Source of the DNA: Streptomyces sp. | Lineage (GTDB): Bacteria > Actinomycetota > Actinomycetes > Streptomycetales > Streptomycetaceae | DNA: 34,954 nt | Direction: 5' to 3' | Assembly (NCBI RefSeq): GCF_031181705.1 | Contig: NZ_JAPSKN010000002.1 | Span: 29,909-64,862 of the forward strand | Shown: positions 15,434 through 22,488 of the stretch, piece after piece | Numbering within the stretch: position 1 is the first letter of the stretch | Layout of the letters: every line of letters begins with the position of its first letter | Translations under genes and position numbers: made by a program | The notes under the pieces: model-generated | The model's input: only the letters and a program-made list of their open reading frames with translations | Databases searched by the model: none | Told to the model about the DNA's origin: nothing

Positions 15434-15586
15434 ATGTCCAGACTGCTCGCTGCCGCGCTGACCGTAGCGCTCGCCGCCGCCCTCGCCGTGGGGGCCGCGC
15501 TGGGCGTGGTCGCGCTGCTCGAAGCCACACCCGACCAGCCGAACACGCCCCTGATCACCTACGAGCAGGCCGGTCAGGGGAGTTGA
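15434..15586 (+). CDS. DUF2613-like small secreted or membrane protein
   Basis: A 50-residue protein: a basic start (MSRLL), one hydrophobic helix of about 25 residues rich in Ala, Val and Leu, and a short polar external tail (EATPDQPNTPLITYEQAG). This matches the pattern of DUF2613, tiny actinobacterial proteins. In Mycobacterium tuberculosis a protein of this kind (Rv0236A) is encoded right beside aftD (Rv0236c), from memory, and here too it sits at the head of the AftD locus. The ATG at 15434 was chosen because the hydrophobic segment begins immediately. Its stop is 3 bp before the PucR start, so translation is probably coupled. It could be a small subunit of a membrane glycosyltransferase complex; this is inference. 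Confidence 0.72.
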   Translation: MSRLLAAALTVALAAALAVGAALGVVALLEATPDQPNTPLITYEQAGQGS

Positions 15587-15589
15587 CGG

Positions 15590-16834
15590 ATGACGGCCGC
15601 CCGCACCGGAACCGTCACCACCCGCTCGGCCTGGCACGACGTACCGCGCTTCCAGGTGCGCCGGTTCGCCGCCATCGCCATGGCCGAGGCCCCCGAGCTC
15701 GCCGAGGAGATCCTCCGCGAGATCCAGCGCGAGTACCCGCACCTGCCCGTGGTCCTCGACGACTCCGGCGAGCCGATGGCCCTGGTCGGCATCCGCCGCG
15801 CCATCGAGGTCTTCGTGCAGCACCTGGAGAACTCGGAGGGGCGCCCGACCGTCCCGCCCGGCGTCTTCCAGGACTTCGGCCGCGGCGAGGGCCTCAACGG
15901 CCGCTCCCTCGACTCCCTCCAGGCCATCTACCGCATGGGCGTACGCCTGGCCTGGCGCCGCTTCGCCGACATCGGCCAGCGCGTGGAGATCCCGCCCCCG
16001 GCGATGTACGAACTCGTCGACGCGGGCTACGAGTACCTGGACGGCCTGGTCGACCAGTCCGTGCGCGGCTACGCCGAGGCCGCGGCCCGCCAGGCCGGCG
16101 AACGCCTGCGCCTGCAACGCCGCCTGTTGGAACTCCTGCTGGCCGAGCACCACCGCGGCGACCCCACCGAGGCCTTCACCGAACGCGCCGCCCGCATCGG
16201 CTGGCCGCTGCCGGAGAAGGTCGCCGTCGGCGTCCTGCTGCGCCCGGCGCGCGAGGCGATGGCGCCGGCCGTCGGCCAGGGCGTCCTGCTCGACATGGAG
16301 TACGAACAGCCCCGCATGGTCGTCCCCGAGCCGGACGCGGCCGGCCGCCACGAGCTGCTGCACCGCGCCCTGACCGGCTGGTCCGGCGCGATCGGCCCGC
16401 CCGTCCCGCTGGCCGACGCGGCGAAGTCGCTGCGCTGGGCGGAGGCGGCGGTCCGCCTCATGGAGCGCGACCTCCTGCCCGCCGGTGAGGTCCTGCACTG
16501 CACCGAGCACACCGAGGCGCTGGTCCTCCTCCAGCCCGAGGAACTGATCGACGACCTGGCCCTGCGCTGTCTGGCCCCCCTGACCCACTGCGGCCCCACC
16601 CACGGCCGCCGCCTCGCCGAAACCCTCCTGGCCTGGCTGGAAACCCGCGGCGGCGCCCCCGAGGTCGCCACCCGCCTGGGCGTCCACCCCCAGACGGTCC
16701 GCTACCGCCTGCGCCAGATCCGCGAACTGTGGGGCGACGAGATAGACGACCCGGACCGCCGCTTCGAACTGGAACTGGTCCTGCGGGCGCAGCGGCTGCG
16801 GGGGGAGCTGGGGGTGGTGCGGGGGCGGCGGTGA
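15590..16834 (+). CDS. PucR/CdaR-family helix-turn-helix regulator
   Basis: A 414-residue cytoplasmic regulator. The N-terminal two-thirds contain a RsbRD/GGDEF-like sensing region seen in many Streptomyces PucR proteins (LNGRSLDSLQAIYRMGVRLAW at about 104-124). The C-terminal 60 residues carry the PucR HTH: ETLLAWLETRGGAPEVATRLGVHPQTVRYRLRQIRELWG, with the recognition helix in HPQTVRYRLRQI. AGGGGAG precedes the ATG at 15590 by about 7 bp. It lies 3 bp after DUF2613 and diverges from DUF3068, so it is the natural candidate regulator of this locus, although these regulators often sit beside genes they do not control. A convergent hairpin follows it. Confidence 0.85.
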   Translation: MTAARTGTVTTRSAWHDVPRFQVRRFAAIAMAEAPELAEEILREIQREYPHLPVVLDDSGEPMALVGIRRAIEVFVQHLENSEGRPTVPPGVFQDFGRGEGLNGRSLDSLQAIYRMGVRLAWRRFADIGQRVEIPPPAMYELVDAGYEYLDGLVDQSVRGYAEAAARQAGERLRLQRRLLELLLAEHHRGDPTEAFTERAARIGWPLPEKVAVGVLLRPAREAMAPAVGQGVLLDMEYEQPRMVVPEPDAAGRHELLHRALTGWSGAIGPPVPLADAAKSLRWAEAAVRLMERDLLPAGEVLHCTEHTEALVLLQPEELIDDLALRCLAPLTHCGPTHGRRLAETLLAWLETRGGAPEVATRLGVHPQTVRYRLRQIRELWGDEIDDPDRRFELELVLRAQRLRGELGVVRGRR

Positions 16835-16871
16835 GGCGGGCCGGTGCACTCGGCGGGAGCCCACCGCCGCC
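16824..16871. terminator. Inverted repeat between convergent PucR and TerD genes
   Basis: GGCGGCGGTG (16824-16833) and CACCGCCGCC (16862-16871) are perfect 10-bp complements with a 28-base loop. The repeat spans the PucR stop codon and ends 7 bp before the TerD-fusion stop, so it could end both transcripts. The long loop lowers confidence. Confidence 0.4.
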
Positions 16872-16877
16872 GCACCG

Positions 16878-18899
16878 TCACACCGTGGCGCGTTCCTTCG
16901 CCGCGGCCCGCCCGGACACCGGAGCGTCCAGGTGGACCACCACCGACGTGTAGAAGCGGTGCACGGCGTCGTCGACACTGCGGATGAAGCCGGACTCCGC
17001 GCTGCCCCGGCCGCTGCCCATGCCCTTGAACAGCGACAGGCGGAAGCCGGTGATGCGCGTGGTGCCGTCCTTCGGGAGCAGATCGGCCGGTTCCGGGCGC
17101 AGCCGCTCCAACGTGCCCCGCGGACCGCCCGTCCCGCCCTCCACCAGCGTCTCGACGTGCAGATCCGCCGGAGCGTCGGCGAGACGGCGGATGAGACGCT
17201 TGGCCCAGGTCAGGGGATAGCCCTGCTCCGGAGCCGGGATGTCCACGGACGTCCGCAGCTTGGCGGTGCGCAGGTCCGCGGTGACGCCGAGCAGGCCGGG
17301 CGCGCCCTCGACCCGCAGCTCCGCCTGGAGCCTGCCCTCCTCGCACAACTGGTCCGCCAGGCGGGCGCGGCGGGCCCCGGGGTCGGTGCCGCGCCTGGTG
17401 CGCTGGGCGGGCAGCACCTTCTGCCCGAGTTCGCCGCCGAGCCGCAGGCACACCTGGCGGATGAGCCGCTCCCAGCTCTCGACGACCTCCAGGGCCCGCG
17501 GGTCCCCCTGGCAGAGGGTCTCGTCGCTGATGCCGTTGCGCACCGGCACCCAGGCCGCGCCCATGTTCTGGAAGCCGTGGCAGCCGGAGTTGTCGTGCTG
17601 GAGGTAGTGGAGCAGGTCCTGGAGGAGCCAGGTGCGTGCCGCGTTGCCGACGCCCTCGTGGCGGATCAGCATCTGCGCCTGGTGGGCCACCTCGGCCCAG
17701 GACAGGTGCCACAGCGCCACCTGGTGCTTGCGCCGCCGGTCGATCTTGACGTCGACCAGCGGGCTGCCCTCCAGCGCCACGTCGTTCGACAGGGTGATCA
17801 CGGCCTCGTAGCCCCGCCGGGCGGCGATGTCCATGTAGGCCTGCACCTGGTCGGACTTCAGCGGGTTGCCGTTGGTCTTGGTCTCGACGAGCGCCGTCCA
17901 CAGCTTCCCGGCGCGCTCGACGCGGATGACCCCGTCGGGGCGCCGGGGGGTGTCCCCGTGCGGCAGGGAGACCTCGGTGAAGGTCTCCATCCGGCCGGAC
18001 GGCGCGCCGAACGGGGCGGTGATGCGCCGGCCGAACCGGGGCACCTGGGCCATCACGGACAACAGCACCGAGGTGGCGCGCGTCTCCCGGTCCCGGTCGC
18101 TCTTGAGCGCCGAGACCGGAAAGAGCCGGGCCTGCTTCCAGGAGTCGTTCTCCGCCAGGCTCTTGACGGGCGCCCCGGGCGGGGTGACCTTCTTCTTCGC
18201 GGTCCGGGGCCGGGCCGTCCGCTTCTTCGGGGCGGCCTGCTCGTCGGCCGGCGGACGCGGTGCCGGGACGGCCTCCAGCGTCGCCCGCGGCGGGGCGCCG
18301 GAGGCGGGGGCCGCGGCGGGTTCCTCCGCGACCGGCGTCGCCGATTCCGCCTCGTCGTCCTCGATGTCGACGCCGAAGTCCGTCGCCAGTCCCGCCAGGC
18401 CGCTCTCGTAGCCCTGTCCGACCGCCCGGAACTTCCATTCCTCGCCCCGCCGGTACAGCTCACCGAAGATGATGGCGCTCACCTGGCCGGGGTCCTCGAT
18501 GACGAACCGGAGGAGGTTCTCGCCCACCGCGTCGGCCAGCGTCACGCGCACGTCGTGCAGTTCGCCGAAGCGCGCGCCCTCGTAGCGGCTGGCGGCCACG
18601 ACGATCCGCTCCACCTCGGTCGGGACCGCGGTCAGGTCGAAGCTGATCCGGTCCTCGCTGCCGGCGCCGGTGGGCTCCTTGCCGAGCAGCTGCACGCTGC
18701 CGTCGGCGGCCACCGGGTTGTTGTAGAAGTAGAAGTCGGCGTCGCTGCGCACCTTGCCGTTGCCGTCCAGCAGCAGGACGGACACGTCGGCGTCGCCCTC
18801 CCCGGTCGGGCTGGACCAGCCCAGGCTCACGATCGCGGAGCCGACGTGCTCGCTCAGGGCCGAAAGGGACACGTTCGATCCCATGGTCATGTCACGCAC
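16878..18899 (-). CDS. TerD stress protein fused to a PD-(D/E)XK-like region
   Basis: A 673-residue fusion. Residues about 5-180 form a TerD domain (GSNVSLSALS, then the calcium-site stretch GEGDADVSVLLLDGNGKV, DFYFYNNP, ISFDLTAVP and IIFGELYRRGEEWKFRAVGQGY). A Glu/Ala/Pro linker at about 181-245 contains two basic clusters (KKRTARPRTAKKK). The C-terminal 400 residues include RPDGVIRVERAG then TALVETKTNGNPL, giving D322, E339-x-K341, the layout of PD-(D/E)XK nucleases; the gap is usual for the fold. The GTG at 18899 is chosen because GGGGGA lies 7 bp upstream; the ATG at 18890 would be too far from it. TerD proteins act in tellurite, phage and stress responses, so a stress or defence nuclease is a fair inference. 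Confidence 0.75.
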   Translation of the reverse strand: MRDMTMGSNVSLSALSEHVGSAIVSLGWSSPTGEGDADVSVLLLDGNGKVRSDADFYFYNNPVAADGSVQLLGKEPTGAGSEDRISFDLTAVPTEVERIVVAASRYEGARFGELHDVRVTLADAVGENLLRFVIEDPGQVSAIIFGELYRRGEEWKFRAVGQGYESGLAGLATDFGVDIEDDEAESATPVAEEPAAAPASGAPPRATLEAVPAPRPPADEQAAPKKRTARPRTAKKKVTPPGAPVKSLAENDSWKQARLFPVSALKSDRDRETRATSVLLSVMAQVPRFGRRITAPFGAPSGRMETFTEVSLPHGDTPRRPDGVIRVERAGKLWTALVETKTNGNPLKSDQVQAYMDIAARRGYEAVITLSNDVALEGSPLVDVKIDRRRKHQVALWHLSWAEVAHQAQMLIRHEGVGNAARTWLLQDLLHYLQHDNSGCHGFQNMGAAWVPVRNGISDETLCQGDPRALEVVESWERLIRQVCLRLGGELGQKVLPAQRTRRGTDPGARRARLADQLCEEGRLQAELRVEGAPGLLGVTADLRTAKLRTSVDIPAPEQGYPLTWAKRLIRRLADAPADLHVETLVEGGTGGPRGTLERLRPEPADLLPKDGTTRITGFRLSLFKGMGSGRGSAESGFIRSVDDAVHRFYTSVVVHLDAPVSGRAAAKERATV

Positions 18900-18917
18900 A
18901 GAAGAATCCCCCACCTC

Positions 18918-18940
18918 TGCGGCACCTGTGACGTGCCGCA
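18918..18940. promoter_or_regulatory. Perfect inverted repeat upstream of the TerD fusion gene
   Basis: TGCGGCAC-ctgtgac-GTGCCGCA has 8-bp arms and a 7-bp centre, starting 19 bp upstream of the GTG at 18899. It could be an operator, or a leader hairpin if transcription starts further up. No regulator family is suggested. Confidence 0.5.
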
Positions 18941-19013
18941 CATCGGCACTTTAATGTGCACGCAACGTGCTCGTGGGGTGCTCGCCGGTTTCCGCCCGCT
19001 GCGGGTCTGCCCA

Positions 19014-19042
19014 TTGCCCGGGCAAACCTCTGTGGCTAGCCT
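19014..19042 (+). promoter_or_regulatory. IclR gene promoter overlapped by a 12-bp palindrome
   Basis: TTGCCC (19014-19019), 17 bp and TAGCCT (19037-19042) form a plausible vegetative promoter about 70 bp before the GTG at 19116. The -35 lies inside the perfect palindrome TTGCCCGGGCAA (19014-19025). Autoregulation by the IclR protein is the simplest idea; it is not shown. Confidence 0.55.
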
Positions 19043-19115
19043 GTGTTCGTCATGCCGATCGCCTGTTGAAATCTCGAACGCGGGCGCTGAGAACACACTA
19101 GGGAGGGGGCCGGTC

Positions 19116-19889
19116 GTGGGACGACTCGTACCAGCCGTGACCCGGGCTCTCGACATTCTCGAGCTCTTTCTCGACGGGGACGGGACGCTCTCCGCCCCCG
19201 ACATCGTGCGCAGGCTGCAGCTGCCGCGCACCACCGTGCACGAGCTGGTGACCACGCTCGCCGCCCGGAAGTACATCGTCCCGGTGCCCGGCCAGCCGGG
19301 ACGCTACCGGCTCGGCGTGCGCCCGTACCAGCTCGGTGCCCGCTACGCCGAGCAGCTCGACCTCGCAGCCGAGGGCCAGCAGGTCGCCCGGTCCGTCGCC
19401 GAGACCTGCGACGAGACCGTGCACGTGGCGATCCTGGAGGACACGGACGTCATCTACATCGCCAAGGTCGACTCCACGCACGCCGTGCGGATGGTGTCCG
19501 CCGCCGGCCGCCGGCTCCCCGCGCACTGCACCTCCGTCGGCAAGATGCTGCTGGCCTCCCTTCCCGAGCACGAACTCGCCGCGCGGATCCCCGACGGCGC
19601 CGAGCTGGTCGCGATGACCCCCAACAGCATCACCGACCCGGCCGCCCTGCGCGAGGCCCTGGCCGAGATCCGTGAACGGGGCCTGGCCGTGGAGAGCCGC
19701 GAGTCCAACCCGGACGTCAGCTGCGTGGCCGCTCCGGTGCGCGACCGCACCGGGCAGGTCGTCGCCGCCCTGTCGATCTCCGTGCCCATGATCCGCTGGA
19801 GCGAGGAGCGCCGGGCCGAGCTGGAGCAGCTCGCCGCGAAGGGCGCCGCCGAGCTGTCCGAGCACCTCGGTCACCGGAGCCTGGCATGA
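19116..19889 (+). CDS. IclR-family transcriptional regulator
   Basis: A 257-residue regulator. The winged helix-turn-helix is at residues 1-65 (PAVTRALDILELFLDGDG, then APDIVRRLQLPRTTVHELVTTL, with RTTVHEL in the recognition helix, and a wing GQPGRYRLG). The effector domain at about 80-250 has the IclR pattern ETVHVAILEDTDVIYIAKVDS, LPAHCTSVGKMLLA and CVAAPVRDRTGQVVAALSISVP. The Cys in AHCTSVGK sits where family members contact small acids. GGGAGGGG precedes the GTG at 19116. Its TGA overlaps the ATG of the SMP-30 gene, so the two are co-expressed. The effector is probably a sugar acid or lactone related to the SMP-30 substrate, by inference. Confidence 0.9.
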   Translation: MGRLVPAVTRALDILELFLDGDGTLSAPDIVRRLQLPRTTVHELVTTLAARKYIVPVPGQPGRYRLGVRPYQLGARYAEQLDLAAEGQQVARSVAETCDETVHVAILEDTDVIYIAKVDSTHAVRMVSAAGRRLPAHCTSVGKMLLASLPEHELAARIPDGAELVAMTPNSITDPAALREALAEIRERGLAVESRESNPDVSCVAAPVRDRTGQVVAALSISVPMIRWSEERRAELEQLAAKGAAELSEHLGHRSLA

Positions 19890-20734
19890 CGACGCCGTAC
19901 GAGGTCGCCGTGCGCGCCGAGGCCGAGCTCGGCGAAGGCCCGACCTGGGACGCGGCGGCCGGCCGGCTGCTGTGGATCGACATCCTCGGCTCGCGCCTGC
20001 ACACCTACGACCCGGCCACCGGGCGGCGGACCACACGCCGTACCGAACAGCACGTGGGCGCCGTCAAGCCGCGCGCCGGCGGCGGTCTGGTGCTCAACCT
20101 GCGCGACGGGGTCGGGCTCCTCGACCCCGACGGCGGCTTCCGCTGGCTGCACCGCGAGCCCGTGCCGGGCCGCCGCGCCAACGACGCCGCGGTCGCCCCC
20201 GACGGCGCGCTGTGGGCCGGCACCATGCGCTACGACGAGGCGCCGGGAGGCGGGACGCTGTCCCGCGTCACGGGGGACGGATCGGCCGAGGTCGTGCTCG
20301 ACGACGTGACCGTCAGCAACGGCACCGGGTGGAGCCCCGACGGGCGGCTCATGTACTACATCGACACCCCCACCCGGCGCGTCGAGGTCTTCGACCACGC
20401 CGACGGGCGGGTGTCCGGCCGGCGCACCCTCGCCGAGATCGAGCAGGGCGCCGGTTTCCCCGACGGGCTGACCGTGGACGCCGACGGGTGCGTGTGGGTG
20501 GCCCTGTGGGAGGGCGCGGCGGTGCGGCGGTACACGCCCGACGGCCGGCTGGACCGGGTGATCGAGCTGCCGGTGCCCCTGGTGACGGCCTGCGCGTTCG
20601 GCGGGGACGGACTGACCGACCTGTACGTCACCACGGCCCGCACGGGGCTGACCGAGCCGCCCGCCCTGGCGGGATCGCTGTTCGTGGTGCCCGGGGCGGG
20701 CAAGGGAGTGGCGCAGCCCGCGTTCGCCGGCTGA
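19886..20734 (+). CDS. SMP-30/gluconolactonase family sugar lactone hydrolase
   Basis: A 282-residue six-bladed beta-propeller of the SMP-30/LRE family, metal-dependent lactonases that open aldonolactones in oxidative sugar pathways. Metal ligands are all present: E17 in LGEGPTWD, N145 in VTVSNGTGWSPDG and D193 in GFPDGLTVDADG; N99 in RRANDAAVAPDG is the substrate-side Asn. No signal peptide is seen, so it is cytoplasmic. It overlaps the IclR gene by 4 bp (ATGA), which indicates translational coupling with its probable regulator. No sugar dehydrogenase or transporter lies next to it, so the physiological lactone is unknown. A convergent FAD-oxidoreductase gene follows after a hairpin. Confidence 0.88.
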   Translation: MTTPYEVAVRAEAELGEGPTWDAAAGRLLWIDILGSRLHTYDPATGRRTTRRTEQHVGAVKPRAGGGLVLNLRDGVGLLDPDGGFRWLHREPVPGRRANDAAVAPDGALWAGTMRYDEAPGGGTLSRVTGDGSAEVVLDDVTVSNGTGWSPDGRLMYYIDTPTRRVEVFDHADGRVSGRRTLAEIEQGAGFPDGLTVDADGCVWVALWEGAAVRRYTPDGRLDRVIELPVPLVTACAFGGDGLTDLYVTTARTGLTEPPALAGSLFVVPGAGKGVAQPAFAG

Positions 20735-20736
20735 CG

Positions 20737-20775
20737 AGGGGCGGGGCGGCCGGGAGCGCGGACCGGACCGCCCCT
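20737..20775. terminator. Inverted repeat between convergent genes
   Basis: AGGGGCGG (20737-20744) and CCGCCCCT (20768-20775) are perfect complements with a 23-base GC-rich loop. They occupy the 44-bp gap between the SMP-30 and FAD-oxidoreductase stop codons and could serve both. Confidence 0.5.
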
Positions 20776-20778
20776 GCC

Positions 20779-22179
20779 TCAGCCTCCCGTCCGGTCCAGC
20801 CGTCGCAGGACCGCCCGCTCGTCCGCCGTCAGCGGCGCCCCCACCGCCGCCGGCAACGGCGGCCCGCTCAGCGTCGCCAGCACCGTCGAGGGCCGCAGCA
20901 GCCGCGTCGGCCCCGTCGTCATGCTCATCACGTCCCAGAGCGCGGACGCCGCCGGGTACGAGCCGGTCGCCGTGCGGATCATGCGGCGGGTGTAGGCCGT
21001 GACCAGACGGTCGGCGACCCCGGGGGAGCCCCCGCGCGTCCCGGGGTACCAGACGTCCTGGCTCACCGCCATCGTCCACGCGGCCTGGACCGACCGCGCC
21101 GCCCGCCGTTGCACACGCCGGGCGAGCCCGGGCGCGTCGAGGCCGGACCCCCGCAGCTCGCGGTCCAGCTCCCGGGCGCCCAGCGCGGCCACCGACATGC
21201 CCTGTCCGTAGGCGGGGTTGAACGTGGCCAGCGCGTCACCGAGGACGACGAGGCGCTCGGGCCAGGAGCGCGTCTTCTCCAGGTACCGCCGGTGGTTGCT
21301 GGTACTGCGGCTGACATGGACCTCGGTGAGCGGCTCCGCGCCGGAGATCAGCCGGCCCACGATGGGGTCGGGCAGGTCCAGGGTGTACCGCAGGAACGCG
21401 TCCGGGTCGGACGGCGGTTCGCCGCCGCCCCGGGTGCCGGCGAGGCTGACCATCCAGCGGTCGCCCTCGATCGGCAGCACCATGCCGCTGCGGCCGGGCC
21501 GCCCCTGGTACGGATCGGCCTGCACCATGGTCAGCGGGAAGCGCCCGGCGCCCTCGGGAGTGCGGTAGAGACGGGTGGCGTTGACCAGGCCGGCGTCCAC
21601 CGTCTTCTCGCGCACGTCGTCGACGCCCAGCCCGGCCAGCCAGGTCACGATCCGCGAGCCGCGTCCGCTCGCGTCGACCACGAAGTCGGCGGCGAGTTCC
21701 TCCTCCCCGGCCTCGGCCGAGAGGCGGACCCCGGTCACCCGCTGCCGCGACCCCGTCAGCTCCAGCACCCGGGCCTTGCGGATCACCACCCCGGTGCTGT
21801 CCAGCACGGCGCCCCGCACCGCCCAGTCGAGCAGGGCCCGGGTGCAGGTCAGCATCCGCGGGCCGGGGTGGCGCCAGCGCCTCAACCAGCCCTCGGGCGT
21901 GAGGGCGACCATGCCCGAGCCGAGCGGTATCTCGTGCGCACCGGCGGCGAGCAGGTGCTTGCGCATGCTCACGCCCGGCACCAGGTCCTCCATGGGGGCG
22001 AGTCCGCCGGCCATGAGGAGATGCGCGTGACGCCCCTGCGGCAGGCCCTTGCGGTGCTCCGGCCCCTCGGGCAGCTCGTCGCGGTCGAGCACGACCACCT
22101 CGTCCGCGACGGCGGACAGCGCCGCCGCGGCCAGCATGCCGGCCAGCCCCGCACCGATGACGACAGCTCTACGCGACAT
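20779..22179 (-). CDS. FAD-dependent oxidoreductase (monooxygenase or geranylgeranyl-reductase-like)
   Basis: A 466-residue flavoprotein. The N-terminal dinucleotide-binding motif is AVVIGAGLAGMLAAAALS with the acidic strand end VVVLDRDELP. A GD motif region appears later as RLVVLGDALATFNPAYGQGMSVAALGA, as in group A flavin monooxygenases and geranylgeranyl reductases. GRGSRIVTWL is the DG-like mid motif region (VVDASGRGS). The C-terminal 90 residues are helical. The ATG at 22179 has GAGGAG about 5 bp upstream. A 309-bp spacer with tandem repeats separates it from the membrane-protein gene upstream on the same strand. The substrate is not predictable; from memory, flavin oxidoreductases often lie beside ImmA/IrrE-MAB_1171c pairs in Streptomyces. 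Confidence 0.85.
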   Translation of the reverse strand: MSRRAVVIGAGLAGMLAAAALSAVADEVVVLDRDELPEGPEHRKGLPQGRHAHLLMAGGLAPMEDLVPGVSMRKHLLAAGAHEIPLGSGMVALTPEGWLRRWRHPGPRMLTCTRALLDWAVRGAVLDSTGVVIRKARVLELTGSRQRVTGVRLSAEAGEEELAADFVVDASGRGSRIVTWLAGLGVDDVREKTVDAGLVNATRLYRTPEGAGRFPLTMVQADPYQGRPGRSGMVLPIEGDRWMVSLAGTRGGGEPPSDPDAFLRYTLDLPDPIVGRLISGAEPLTEVHVSRSTSNHRRYLEKTRSWPERLVVLGDALATFNPAYGQGMSVAALGARELDRELRGSGLDAPGLARRVQRRAARSVQAAWTMAVSQDVWYPGTRGGSPGVADRLVTAYTRRMIRTATGSYPAASALWDVMSMTTGPTRLLRPSTVLATLSGPPLPAAVGAPLTADERAVLRRLDRTGG

Positions 22180-22488
22180 GCGACTCCTCGCACTCAGCCA
22201 TGACGGCTCCTTCGCCCCGCGGGCATTCCCCGACGTCCGGCCACGGCCGTGCAGCGCACAACAGCGTCCGCCGGCACCGGCTTTCGAGCCATGCGGGCCT
22301 CGTCCCGGACGGCTCTCACCGTACCTTCACGCACCGTGCACGCAGCCCCCGCGTACGGGCCCCGCGTACGGGCCCCGCGTACGGGCCCCGCGTACGGGCC
22401 CCGCGTACGGGCCCGCGTGCGGACCTCGTCCGCGCATCCGGCCGGGCACGCGACGCGCGTCCGGCCGGGACGGCCCCCGGGGGACGGG
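22180..22488. other. Non-coding spacer with tandem repeats
   Basis: This is a 309-bp gap between two minus-strand genes. It carries the ribosome-binding site of the FAD-oxidoreductase gene at its left end and the 13-bp repeat array in the middle (22347-22422). No promoter hexamers stand out and no small reading frame with good codon use was seen. Confidence 0.6.
22347..22422. repeat. Array of five perfect 13-bp tandem repeats
   Basis: The unit CCCCGCGTACGGG occurs five times head to tail without mismatch (22347-22411), followed by a shortened, mutated sixth copy (to 22422). Each unit holds a CGTACG palindrome and each junction forms GGGCCCC, so both strands can form hairpins. It lies upstream of the FAD-oxidoreductase gene and after the membrane-protein gene. 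Copy number is likely to vary between strains. Confidence 0.9.

Noticed and set aside
16932..19115. Extension of the IclR frame upstream over the TerD gene
   Set aside because: The part before 19116 is antisense to the TerD fusion and reads as shadow sequence; the HTH domain begins just after the GTG with a strong ribosome-binding site.
22347..22422. CRISPR array
   Set aside because: The repeats are head to tail with no spacers between them and no cas genes are near.
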